From positions 24,565,832 through 24,629,831 of the forward strand of contig OZ038458.1 in NCBI GenBank assembly GCA_964036195.1: 64,000 bases of DNA. The letters run 5' to 3'. The notes under the pieces are model-generated. The model had not been told where the DNA came from, did not search any database, and was given only the letters and a program-made list of their open reading frames with translations. A program made the position numbers and the translations under genes. Below, piece after piece: positions 42,690-53,976 of the stretch (the stretch's first letter is position 1; the number at the start of each line of letters is the position of its first letter). Source of the stretch: Sphaerolaimus hirsutus. Its lineage: Eukaryota > Nematoda > Chromadorea > Monhysterida > Sphaerolaimidae.

Positions 42690-43246
42690 TTTACACCCAG
42701 CTTCACAAAAACGGTAAAATATTTTTTTCGCGGATTCGCGTCGTTCGACAAATGTTTGTCAGACGTTTTTAAAAACAATTTTTATTTTATTTGTCATCGT
42801 GATGGAAGGGAGCGTTTCCCTCAGAAAAAGTTAGTGTAGCAGCTCAGTGTTATACTGATCGCACAAAACGTTAATTAGATATTGTATATAGCGTTATACA
42901 CTCAAAACTTAGACTTAAAATAACTTTATACAAATCATAATATATCTAGAACAACGTAAATATAGTAGTTTATAATAAGAAAAGTATAAAAAACAAAAAT
43001 TAAATATGTTTAGAATATTCCGCAACACACTTTACGTTGAAACACAGTTATTTAAATTTAAAAATTTATTTAAAATGATGTGAATTCTGTTTGAAACCTA
43101 ATTTAAATATTCACGCGTCTAATGCTTCATCCGCCAAGAAAAATTTGCTGTGTACACTAAGAATGTCACCACATTTTGCTTTAATGACGTGACGTGAAAA
43201 CATGGGCACCAAATTAACCCACACCACAGTCCTAGCAATGTAATTA
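42690..43246. other. Intergenic AT-rich sequence
   Basis: Between the first DEG/ENaC gene and the following TIR element. No gene or repeat structure could be supported here. Confidence 0.5.
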
Positions 43247-43854
43247 GGCGTCCAATTCTAAAAGTCGGCAAGTCCAAAATATGAAAATTTCTAGTTACGC
43301 CCGGAAACGTCATCTGGGGCTACTCCCTCATATTTTTCATTTTTTCCATCATTTTTTGACCTTGCATGCCTATATACGATAGTGCTAAATTTGACATTTT
43401 TTGGGGAAAATGCAAAAAAAATGGAAAAGAAATCGACAAGTCCACTTAGTTTTGGGCTAAAAGTCGACAAGTCCATCCTTCGTCTACTATTTTGTTGGGA
43501 AAAAAGCAAGAAATGTGATAAGTCCACCGTGGAAACCGATTTCTACAAGGCGACAAGTCCATAAATTTCCCATAAGGCAGCCTCGTCGTCGCCGGGAACA
43601 AAAATGTTCTCTTCCCCAAAACAGTTTTGCTGTGACCGAATGTAATTTTATGGACACCCCGTTTTTCACATATACGTTGAGAGCAGGGGCTGAAAATTTG
43701 ACACTTTATTGTCAACATATGGAACTTAATGAAAAGCATGAGAGAGCCAAATTGGACACGCACCACGGGCCTGGAATTGGGTTTGAAACTTAAAATGCGA
43801 TTTACTCAAAATCACATTTTGTGGACTTGTCGACTTTTAGAATTAGACGCCTCA
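43247..43854. mobile_element. TIR element with ends AGGCGTCYAATTCTAAAAGTCG (608 bp)
   Basis: The left end aggcgtccaattctaaaag and right end cttttagaattagacgcct are inverted repeats extending through CAAGTCCA. The flanks CAATGTAAT and CAATTTAAT look like a 9-bp target duplication with one mismatch. No transposase ORF. Confidence 0.72.
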
Positions 43855-44600
43855 ATTTAATGAGAGCACTTTTATGTCACTACCGTAGTCAGATTTTATC
43901 TGGATGAACGCAATTTTTGGTGGGGACATTTTTTCGACACTGCTTCCCTTTGCAACGACCATTGAAAAAAGTCGTGTTTTGGAATGACAACAAAAAAAAT
44001 GTGAAATGTCGCACCGTAATCGTTTCAGTGATTTGTATTCCAGTATAGAACCTACAAAGACCACAAAATTTTCGATTAGGTAGTTGACATTTGAATAATG
44101 CCCCTCAAGTGTGACGACAAAATCACTCCGCATAACTTATTTTCGAGGATTTACGGTAAAATATGTGGTTAAATACATTTATAATTTGACTATGATCTCT
44201 TCATCGTGTACATTTGTGATAGATTTGATAGATATCAATATGCGAGAGTTTGTATTTCATTCAACTTTTATGTATTTGAAAGACATTTTATACATACTGT
44301 ATACATATATTTCTGAAGCAATTTAGTTTTTGTACCACTGCACTGTTTGTGCCAAAAATATTTCTACCGGTAAAATGATTACGTTTCAACTTCCAATTAT
44401 TTTTAATCAAACCAATTGACATACGATTTTGACGTTGTAAAGTTGTAAATAAATAAACTTTTCAATGACCTACATAAAACTCAACACTTACCACTTGACA
44501 ATACACTTATCACTTGACAATACACTTGCCGCGATTGCACCCGGCGCACAATTACGCTTTTCGTGCGCCCTACTCGACATTTGAGGCACTTCGAAGCACA

Positions 44601-45768
44601 GTTGTTAAAATGTACGTACATTTACTCGAAAAATACGCGTACGCGAGTACGCGGTAAATACATTTACATATACTTTTTCAAAAAGTAATGTACTTACTTT
44701 TACGCGTACATTTCAAAAGTATACTCGGCAGACATGATACTATACAATGAGTTGCATGATGTCATATCATGCACGCTGTATCCAACCCGTAGAACTCTGT
44801 TTTGGTGACTCGTGCTTACGCATATACGGAATGAAACTATTCAATTGTGCCCGCACAATTCAAACCCCCCGTCAAAGTGTAGCTGAGTTTTTTGGCATGA
44901 TGCCATCCAAGCGTCGTCTGGATGGACAGCATCTGAATAAATACAAAGCGGGAACGTTTTCTGATTCAAAATTTTGCACGTAACAAGTTTTCGTCAAAAT
45001 GAATCGATAGCGTGTAACTTTTCCTAAATACGAATTAGATTAAACACAGGTAAACGTATAATCAAAAATTTGCAGCACCTATCAGCACAAAAATTGGAGT
45101 AAACGAGTGCGTAAAGAACCACACATTTTTATTTTTCTTTTTATTATCTTTCCATTTTCTTTTTTAATATTTTCATTTCTCGTTCGCTCCGTACAAGAAC
45201 AAAATATAACTTTCCAATTTTGTAGAATGATATGTCCGTCGACTATACATATTGACATATTCACGACCCACTGTGCACCGTTTTTCTACCGTATTTAAGA
45301 TGTATCGCACTTCGCTGTTCAGTAAGATGTTGAATTTCATTGACGCTCAGCGAAGCGAAACATAAGTGGACCAAACCTGTATAATATCATGTTTGCCGAC
45401 TATACACGCGTACAGAGAAAATGTATTTTTGTTGCTAAAATCACAGTTTCCTGTCGCTAAAATAAGACAGTTTTGAAGAAATCATCATTTTTCTAAAAAA
45501 TTCTAAATAATCACTAAAAATGACATATATTGTGTCTTTCAGTGTAAAATTCACTCTCGCATGTAAAAATCAGTGTAAAAATACGTTTTCCAGGGGAAAA
45601 GTACTCGCTTTTACATTTTCCTGGAGAAAAAAAGTAGTTTACTCATATTGGGTACGAGTAAAAAAAGTATTTTACATCCTCTATACTTTGTGGTGAGTAA
45701 AAATAAAATACTTACATTTACATATACTTTTGAGAAAAGTTCAGTAATTCTAACAACTCTGCTTTGAA
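44601..45768. mobile_element. TIR element rich in ACGTATTTAC motifs, copy 3 (about 1.2 kb, possibly with internal insertion)
   Basis: Left end CAGTTGTTAAAATGTACG and right end TTCTAACAACTCTG are inverted. Subterminal motifs match the 33596 copy, while the middle (about 44740-45400) is unrelated unique sequence. Confidence 0.5.
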
Positions 45769-45970
45769 GTTCGAACCCTGAAAAAGAAAACAGCTACAGT
45801 GGATATCTTGCCAAAGTGTGCTGATTTTTCACGCAACTGTTGCTTTATCTCATTTGGAGGATTGTATGTAGTAAATATCGACCGATATCTATATTGTCAT
45901 CTAAATTTCTTATCGATCCACCGTCATATACCGAGCATAATATCGACACTTCAATCTCTCAATACAGTAT

Positions 45971-46275
45971 CACAGCAAAAAATAGGTTCGTGATGTGTGT
46001 GGAAGCGGGCTGGATGTGCGCGAAGCGGCCTCTGTGAAGATTCTTCCACACACTTCACCTATCATCACGACACTCAAAATATCGTCAAATGCACTTCCCG
46101 ACGCTGACGCTTCAACACGCATCAAACGGATGCGAAGCATAATGCCATGATGTGAAGTGCCTTCACAACAAATTTCGTGAAGCGCCGGGAAGCGCCAACC
46201 AGCGCTTCACAGCGTCGGGAAGTGTCGCCGTGAAGACGCTTCACGACACATCACACACCCACTTTTTGCTGTGTA
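45971..46275. mobile_element. Small TIR element (305 bp)
   Basis: The left end CACAGCAAAAAATAGG..GTGATGTGTG is inverted at the right (acacatcacacacccacttt then ttgctgtg). The interior holds several inverted GTGAAGCG/CGCTTCAC copies, so the element can fold extensively. Confidence 0.7.
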
Positions 46276-46340
46276 TGATAATATAATATCCTCACTCGGA
46301 CAAATTAACCCACGGCGGCACATGGAAACAGCCTTTCGGA

Positions 46341-46629
46341 TACCGTATTTACTCGAATAACTCCCCCTGTTGGACGAGTGAGGAAAAATATTTTGTAAAA
46401 GACAAACAAACAAAAAACGCACAACATATAATACCTATGATAAATTTTGTTGTCGATTTTGAACAAGTTTGTTATTCTGTAAATAAAGCATACTTTTCAG
46501 AACTGAACTGATAGAACCATGCATGAAAATGTTCACGAATTAATAATCCCCTCTTGAATCAACCCCCCCTCATAAAAAGTCTTTCGAAAAAATAATTCCC
46601 CAGGGGAATTTATTCGAATAAATACGGTA
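46341..46629. mobile_element. MITE, family TACCGTATTTACTCGAATAA (289 bp)
   Basis: Ends TACCGTATTTACTCGAATAA and TTCGAATAAATACGGTA are inverted repeats. Shares terminal bases and the CCCC-rich subterminal block with the 427-bp family, but is shorter. Confidence 0.7.
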
Positions 46630-46890
46630 GATTACTCCCAGACCAGGCCGCAGTCCCACCGCCACAAAACACCACTCCCCGCCGGGATGCGCCCTTATCA
46701 GCTCGATATCATGCATGTCACATGCTTTCCACCAGCCGCCGCGGCACGGCGGCACTTGCAGTCGTGCCGCCGTCGTCAAGTCCGGTCGCTAGGCGATGTA
46801 GCCCTGGTCGCCGCCGCCGCGCATCTTGGATTGGATCATGATGCGGCGACTGGATTCAATAAATCGTTGGTTCTGTGTGCATGTGATGTG
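46630..46890. other. Unexplained GC-rich island
   Basis: Strikingly GC-rich for its surroundings, with ORFs on both strands (80 codons + at 46687; minus-strand short ORFs) and an AATAAA at about 46860. No recognisable protein. It could be an exon of an unseen gene or part of a repeat. Confidence 0.3.
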
Positions 46891-47228
46891 TTGTGGGCTT
46901 CGGTTTGGTTTGCGGTTCCGGTTACGTAGTGTTTTGGGATCGGGTTTTTTTTGTCGGTATTGATGTCACTTCCGGATCCTGTATCAAATATAAAAAAATA
47001 CATGCGGTAAAAAGTAAAAGGAATTCGATATTTTACCGGGCATTTTACATGAATTTGTGCCCTTCGAAGAACATTTTACAAAGTCTTTTGATACTTTGTT
47101 TGACATTTTACCTGGTCTGGGAGTGATGCTGCTTTCGCTTCAAAGAAACATTTCGAGATCAAAAATTTACCATATTTACAGGTCAGGAGAAAATCCCAAA
47201 ATCCGACTAAATCATAATCCCCGCCAAC

Positions 47229-50200
47229 ATGGTGACCGATTTCGTTGAAAGGAAACGTCAAAAAGCCGCAATAAAAGCGGAAAGGGCCAGATTAGAACGG
47301 GAGAAACGTCGCAAAGAAGAAAGGGAACGTATAAGGCAGGGAGACATCGATGTTGGGGCCCAGAAAAAGCGCAGGTTTGTTTCGTCCTGTGTCGATTTGT
47401 CATGTTGCTAATTCAGTTAGGGACAAGCTAGGGAAGTTGTAAGGGACGACAATATTCCTGAATGATAGTGCGTATAAGTTTACTTATCACTTGATTTATT
47501 TGTTTATGTAGTGATGGGCAGGGACCGCTACTCATCTATACCCGCTACTCATCTAGAACCGCCACTTATTTGGTTCTACACCCTACTCATCTGTATCCAC
47601 TACTCATGTATACCCCCCTAAATTGGTGGGGGTATATATGAGTGGTGTGTAAGTATGTATGTTTGTAGATGTTGGATGAGTAGTGGGTTGCACTAGATGA
47701 GTGATGGGTTCAGATAGTGGGTTTAGACGAGTACCAGCACTGGGTTATAGTAATTATTCAAAACTATACAATAACTCTAAAAACAATAAAAACACAACAT
47801 CTCTTGTAATTTGTTCCTGGCCTCAGTGCACTTTTGTCCCCATGCAATTTTGTCACAATTTCCTTCTTCTGCAGGAAGTATGACTACTTGACATTTCGAG
47901 ATGCAATTGCAGAGTATTTTCGAGCTACTGAAACTCATGGACTGAAACGCATTGGCTGGTCAAAGCAGAAATTCGCCAAATTGATTTGGGCCATACTTTT
48001 TTGCATTTCCCTAGTGGGCTTTATGATCATTTTTGGCAACATGTTGGCCGTGCGTTTTTTTCTGTTTTGTTTTTGTTGATTTCGGGTAATGGTTTTGTTC
48101 TTTATCCTACTGTGTCAAATGTCAGACAAATTTGTCATGTATTCTGTTTATAAAATGTAACATGAAAGATAAAAATACCTAAAAGATACCTGACGGCAGT
48201 CCCTCACCAGCTCATCATCCAGCTTTGAATTGGGATGGGAACCAGTTGACATTTGGTGTCCTTGTCAACTACCCACCCAACCCATACCCCAAACCCCCCC
48301 ACAGATCCTCCTATCCTTCCCCAAAACCATCCGCACCACGCGCGAAATGTCCTTCGAGAACTTCCCAGCGGTGACCGTGTGCAACACGAACGCCGTTCGC
48401 AAATCGGCCGTGAGAAACGTGATCACCGATCCGCTCCGCAAGTTCGTGGACGACGCCATGTGGAACATCTCCGTGACCGCGGAGACTTCGTTGACTATTG
48501 ACGACCCGTGGGTGGGGGGGGGGGGGTTGTTTGAGGGATCCTTTGAGTGGGAGGGACCTGGGGGGTTGTTTGAGGGGTCCTTTGAGTGTGAGGGACCTGG
48601 GGGGGTTGTTTGAGGGGTCCTTTGAGTGTGAGGGACCTGGGGGGGTTGTTTGGGGGATCCTTTGAGTGTGAGGGACCTGGGGGGGTTGTTTGAGGGATCC
48701 TTTGAGCGTGAGGGACCTTGGGGGGTTGTTTGAGGGATCCTTTGAGTGTGAGGGACCTGGGGGGGTTGTTTGGGGGATCCTTTGAGTGTGAGGGACCTGG
48801 GGGCACTCCTAGACCCTGTAACATGTCATGTAAAATGTACTTGTAAATGGCATTTTGGACACATGGAAATAGGTACTTGTAAATGACATTTTGATGGATT
48901 ACATGACATTTTACATGTAATTAGTGAGGGGTACGCTGGGGGCAGCCCCGAGCTCTGTAAAGTGTAAAGTTTAGTGTCAAATGTAATGTAGAGTCAATAA
49001 AAAGAAGGGTTTTAATACTGAACTTGCATGACAATTGAAAATTTGTATGACATTTGTCATGCCATTTGACACTTGAAAATTTCACAAACATATTTCAAAT
49101 CCGACGTAAAAAGTGTTTAATGCTGTTTAAACCGTTGTTTTTAATTGATGTTACTTCTATTCTTTTATGTATCAGTAAAAACTTTCCAAGTTCGATAAAA
49201 ACTTCCATTCTACATGGTCGGGCTGAAAAGTCCCCGGGCAGTGCTCGCCATTCGCGCTAGGGGTAAGCTACGGTTATAAAATTTAAACACTTTTATATAT
49301 CAGGTGTTTTGAGTTATCACCCAAAATTTCACCCCTCTAGCTCCACCCACTGTGGAACTGTGGGGGTTACAATTTCGGTCATTTTGTACTGATGTACAAA
49401 TGGTGCTCTAGCTCAACGCTACTTTAAGTTGTGATCATGAAACTTTGGCTAGAGTAAGCCACCAGTGTTGGCAATGTGCCAGCACTAACCAACATTAGCT
49501 CTGATATCATAAGCCTAGTCCATATTGCCATTACTGTCACTACTCTCACTACCAAATTCATCATTCTGCCTCTACGGTTGGTCAATACAGGTTAATACAG
49601 GAGGCGTTTTTCATGCACACTGCTGTTGAACACAGGTAATGTGTCCACTACAGATTAGTAATGAAACACAAATGAAATTTAATTGACATAATAATTTACT
49701 GCACATTTCAAAACAACATTAAAATCACTGCAATACAACACGATCTCAGATGATCACCAAAAACATCCATCACAGTTCCCACGTTTCTTGCACATCACCC
49801 CGATCTGCATATTAATTTTACCTTAAGCAATCATGTGTATGAAAGTGTTGAATATTATCAGCACATTGCCAACACTGGTGGCTTACACTAGCCAAAGTTT
49901 CATGATCACAACTTAAAGCAGCATTCAGCTAGAGCACCATTTGTACATCAGTACAAAATGACCAAAATTGTAACCCCCACAGTTCCGCAGTGGGTGGAGC
50001 TAGAGGGGTGAAATTTTGGGTGAAAACTCAAAACACCTGATATATTAACGTGTTGAAATTTTATAACCGTAGCTTACCCCTAGCGCGAATGGCGAGCACT
50101 GCCCGGGGACTTTTCAGCCCGACCATGTATAATAGTGTTGCAGACGTTCTTAAAAACGCTTTTCAAACCAAAAAACTATCACAAAAATAAATTTATTAAG

Positions 50201-50469
50201 AATAAATGTTTACGCAGTTATATATCCGAGCGAAGTGACTTTGTCAAAGTGCTGCAAAAGAAAAATTACGAAGAGCGCCTCAAACTGGGTCACGTTGATT
50301 ACACAGGTGCCAATTCAAATTCTTTTATCTTTAATTCTCATTTTACTTGTCACTTTTAAAGTGTTGTTTTTACGTTTCCATTTTCGAAATCGACCGCAGA
50401 TGCCACGCTGCAAGTGGAGCCTTTCGTGGTACATTGCGCGTATGATGGGAGGGAATGCGACGTGCTGAA
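47229..50469 (+). CDS. DEG/ENaC sodium channel subunit, 5' five exons (incomplete in window)
   Basis: Exons at 47229-47374, 47875-48049, 48305-48511, 50144-50306 and 50400-50469 join in phase. The N-terminus is a charged helix (ERARLEREKRRKEERERIRQ). TETHGLKRI is the HG gating motif just before TM1 (LIWAILFCISLVGFMIIFG), then FPAVTVCNTN, a basic segment and FVVHCAYDGRECDV, which corresponds to YCTFNGKVC of the neighbouring paralogue. Exon 5 ends in the same codon phase as exon 4 of the first gene. The missing half (FGNC block, Cys-rich domain, TM2) was not found before the LTR element at about 53.5 kb, so either an intron of more than 13 kb contains that element, or the gene is truncated. Exons 4 and 5 correspond to one exon in the first gene. 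Confidence 0.85.
47515..47735. repeat. Short imperfect repeats of ACTACTCATCTATACC
   Basis: Forward units (gctactcatctatacccg) are followed by inverted units (gatgagtagtgggttgcac), giving a loose palindrome in intron 1 of the second DEG/ENaC gene. Confidence 0.5.
48512..48805 (+). repeat. G-rich minisatellite, about seven 39-40-bp units
   Basis: Units of the form gacctggggggttgtttgag plus ggatcctttgagtgtgag. The array starts at the splice donor of DEG/ENaC-2 exon 3 (TGG then GTGGGGGG). Each unit has a G5-6 run, so the transcript or DNA may form quadruplexes. Confidence 0.85.
49211..50129. mobile_element. Foldback element with about 290-bp arms and TA ends (919 bp)
   Basis: TACATGGTCGGGCTGAAAAG at the left is inverted at the right (ttttcagcccgaccatgta). 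The arms continue through the CACCCCTCTAGCTCCACCCA block and the GCCACCAGTGTTGGCAATGT block. Flanking TA fits a Tc1/mariner-type target. No ORF. The right end lies 14 bases upstream of an exon. Confidence 0.82.
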
Positions 50470-50689
50470 GTTTGTTTGTTTGTTTGTTTGTTTTGTGCCG
50501 GGTGGATTTTTAAAAAGATTGGTTTTTAAAAATAAACAAAATTGATGATTTGTTTTTTTTATCGGAATTTTTGAAAAAGAAAAGTTTTACCAAGTTAGGA
50601 AAACATTATCTGAAGTATTTTATAAATTCGCTTGTCATTCATTTTTTCCAAAATAAACTTAAGGCCGTGTTTACACGGATTTCGTGTGA

Positions 50690-51120
50690 CGACAAAAAAA
50701 ATGTGTCGTCACAGACAAGAACACCATTCTATTTTTTTCACCAACTTTTTTACCTGCCATTCTATTAGAGGTGCCGTTCTATCGGAGGCTGCCGTTCTAT
50801 TTATTCATCAACTTTTTGACACATTTCTCATGTGAACATGAGCCTTATTTTTAATGAAGCTTGAGCAATATTTTAATATCAGTGCATCAATTTCAGATTT
50901 AACACCTGTTTGAATGCTTTGCATGTTATCAAAATCTATTTTTGATTCATTGTTGTGTTTTGGCACACTCCCAACATCAGTCCTAAATGCCATTCTATTG
51001 GAGGTGCCAATCAATTGGAGGCTACCGTTCTATTGTTTTTGTGAGAGCAAAAATGTGCCAAAAACCTGCCATTCTATTGGAGATGCCGTTCTATTGGAGG
51101 TATGCTGTTCTATCTGAAGA
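50690..51120 (+). repeat. Dispersed short repeats of TGCCATTCTATTGGAGG
   Basis: Several copies of gccattctattggaggtgcc and gccgttctattggaggc with spacers. No ORF. Confidence 0.5.
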
Positions 51121-51191
51121 AATACAGTACTTAACGTTTTCTGTACTCACCTGTGAGTAAAAAATAAATACTTTATGTTAACGTTTACTTA

Positions 51192-51619
51192 TACCGTATT
51201 ACCTCGAAATACCCCCAGGGGGTTTATTATTTCGCCAGCAAAATTTGAGGGGGGGATAATTCGAGGGGGGGGTTTATTCGAGGGGGGGGTCTATTATTCC
51301 GCCAGAAATTTTCGGAAATTCCCCATACGCAGACGTAGAAAAATCGAACCATTACATAGATGTATATGTGTTTATAGGCATCTATTACTGTATATACACA
51401 AAAACCCTTCCCTAACGTCACTTAATCATCAGTTTTAACGTGTGTTCTGCATTGTACAGATCACAAACTGCGGTATTTGTCATGTACGTTCACGTTACAC
51501 TCAATTTTAGGGGGGGTATTTCGAGGGGGGGGTTTATTATTTCCTCAGCCGAAATTTAGGGGGGGTATTTCGAGGGGGGGGTTAATTCAAGGGGGGGGTT
51601 AATTCGAGGTAATACGGTA
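51192..51619. mobile_element. MITE, family TACCGTATTACC, copy 2 (428 bp)
   Basis: Ends TACCGTATTACCTCGAAATA and TTCGAGGTAATACGGTA. The interior is the reverse complement of the 21431-21857 copy (for example ACGTGTGTTCTGCAT against ATGCAGAACACACGT). Confidence 0.78.
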
Positions 51620-51892
51620 CTTATATTGTTAACGTTTACTTACTTACTATATGACTTTTCGATATGATATTTGTTATTTTTTCTGAAACTCAATATTCAA
51701 TATCAATATGATATGGAACCTCGATATCAATATTCAATATTCAATATAAAAAATGGTCAATATCCAATATTCAATATTCTATACGATATATCGTTTTGAA
51801 CCCTAATTATTTCACCATAAGTTTTTGTGAAGGATCATAGTAAACAATTGCCAGTTTTGTGTGGGTGCATGGGTCTCCTAGTTGGAGGGGGC

Positions 51893-52285
51893 TGGGGGGG
51901 GGGGGCTGCCCCCCCCCCCAAATCGGAAAGCTATCTATCTATACCAGAGGCTGCTCAGCTATCTATCTATCCCAAGACAAAAATTTTGGCTACTACCCCA
52001 TTTGCCTTTTTGCCCCAATTTTCACTCAAAATTACTAATTTTCACACCTTATGGGCAGACGTGGTTTTTGGCTATAAACATGGTTATATACCTATTTTTA
52101 GCCATTTTCAACCAACACAAGTACACAATTAGCTGAAAAAAGGCAATGAAACACATGAAATAGCGAATTTTAAACTATAAAAAGGTACAAAAATCACCAA
52201 TTTTTAGCAAAAATTTGGCAACATTTCTCAAAAATCGGCCCAGATAGATAGATATATAGCTGGCCGATTGGGGAGGGGGGGGGGT
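51893..52285. mobile_element. Small TIR element with GATA-repeat ends, copy 2
   Basis: The right end gatatatagctggccgattg is the inverse of the left end of the 24572 copy; the left end has aaatcggaaagctatctatc. Confidence 0.5.
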
Positions 52286-52435
52286 TATGGGATAGTAGCC
52301 CAAAATTTTGCCTCTGGATACATGATAGCTGTATGTAATTCCCACTTCAAATTCTTGCCACTGAAAATGGCTTCTTCACACTGCACTTCTACAATTGATG
52401 ATGATTTACATGCTGAAATCATGACTTTCATTGCA

Positions 52436-52950
52436 GAGTTGTTAAAAGTACCAAACTTTTTTCAAAACTTTTTTCAAAGTATACATAAATGTAAAGTATT
52501 TTTTTACTCACACCCTGAGTACAGAATACGTAAAGTAAAAGTTTTATTACTTTTACTCAAGAGTAAACATGAGTAAACGTACTTTTTCCCCTGGAAAACG
52601 TAAATGTGAGTATTTTTGAGAAAATCCACCCCAATTTTTGCTCAAAACCACCAATTTTTTATAACTTTTTTCCTATTTGAAGCGCTTTGTGGCTATATAT
52701 GTGCTTATATATCCATTTTCAACTATTTTGCACTATTTTTGCATATTCTCTTCCTTTTTTCCCTTCTATGCCTTCGAAAAATCACCATAAAAGACCATCT
52801 GAAATACGTTTCCTGTACTCGAGTACTTTGAAAAAGTATACGTAAAAGCGAGTACAGGAACTTTTTTCAGAGGAAACGTAAGCATATTTACTCTGTACTT
52901 GAGTATACGTATTTATCGAGTAAAAGTAAATACGTATTATACTCCAGCGT
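52436..52950. mobile_element. TIR element rich in ACGTATTTAC motifs, copy 4 (inverted)
   Basis: Starts AGAGTTGTTAAAAGTACC and ends with CGAGTAAAAGTAAATACGTA, the inverse of the copy at 33596. Carries the same CTCGAGTACTTTGAAAAAGT block. Confidence 0.55.
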
Positions 52951-53490
52951 TATTACACCTTACAATGAAATCTACCATGTCCCACCTGAATAAATGAACA
53001 AACACCATTTTTATTTTCATTAAGTTTATCAAATTGCTATTACTTTATGTGAATTTGGTGCAGTTTTTCATGTGACCTTATTCATCAAAATATGGTAACA
53101 TTCATTGTAAGTCGATCTGTCTGTCCAGTTTAACAACTATGTTTTATTGTTGGTGCCTGGCGACATTGTTTCTGTTGCGCTTTTTTGTCTTTTTTCTGGT
53201 GCTTTTCCATCATTACACACTACCTATAATTTTTATGAGCTATTATGGCATTTAAAAACACATACACATTGTCGTCACATAAAAAACACGTTCACAGCTT
53301 TTGACAGTTATCAACAACTTTGATGATTTGTCGCATGCTGTGCGTGACGACAATCTGTGATCGTCACACTGTCGCAGCATGAAAATTGAGTTTTTTCAGA
53401 TTTGTCGGAAAGCTGTCGGAAAGGCCAGCGGAATAAAAAAAATTAAACGGTCCATAACTATTTAATGACTAAGCCAATTGAACTGAAATT
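52951..53490. other. Flank of the second LTR element, no gene seen
   Basis: AT-rich, no ORF of note. The retrotransposon's left boundary probably lies near 53,500 (a TG at about 53496 is one candidate), but without the 3' LTR it cannot be fixed. Confidence 0.35.
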
Positions 53491-53530
53491 ACACATGTAA
53501 TGCGAGAACTGACGGCGGGCCACCGAAGTG

Positions 53531-53548
53531 CCAGACCTATGTCTCTGG
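53531..53548 (+). other. CCTACGTC-loop hairpin, copy 1
   Basis: Stem CCAGA/TCTGG closes loop CCTATGTC. Noncoding. Confidence 0.7.
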
Positions 53549-53739
53549 GACGGCGACCCAGCGTCAATTAACGCTTACAAGCCCTAATTATGGCGCTTTA
53601 GCCGCCGGAAATGCCATACGGGCCATCTTTAGACCCAAGCGACGTCATCACGACGTCGCCCCATACGAAACCTAACTTATAGTGAACTTACGGCGCAACG
53701 GATGCCGGCTATGGTAATTGGCGCCGGATCGCCAAAGTG

Positions 53740-53757
53740 CCAGACCTACGCCTCTGG
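53740..53757 (+). other. CCTACGTC-loop hairpin, copy 2
   Basis: Stem CCAGA/TCTGG closes loop CCTACGCC. Noncoding; outer GCC/GGT can add pairs. Confidence 0.7.
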
Positions 53758-53976
53758 GACGGTGATTGGGCGCGAATTACCATAGAACGGTAAGTCGATG
53801 GCGCTGTGCCACCGGCCTTAATTAGCGGAACGGCTTAATTAGCCGCTTCTAGTCGTGAAAAGACCCGGGTGACGTCATTCGACGCCTCCGGGAATGAAAC
53901 CTAACTTTTGCGATATTTACGGCGCTTTCATTAAAAAGGAAAAGCAGCGCCGAGCAAAAAGTCGACTCCCTTGAGC

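Larger units (their letters stand above)
53515..53935 (+). repeat. Imperfect direct repeat in the second element's upstream region
   Basis: Two units of about 200 bp (about 53515-53697 and 53731-53935). Each has a hairpin copy, then a GACGTCAT site (TGACGTCAT-like, as bound by CREB/ATF bZIP factors), then GAAACCTAACTT and TTTACGGCGC/CTTACGGCGC. Likely U3 enhancer-type repeats. Confidence 0.6.

Noticed and set aside
48512..48805. CRISPR-like array
   Set aside because: Units are contiguous with no unique spacers; this is a eukaryotic minisatellite.
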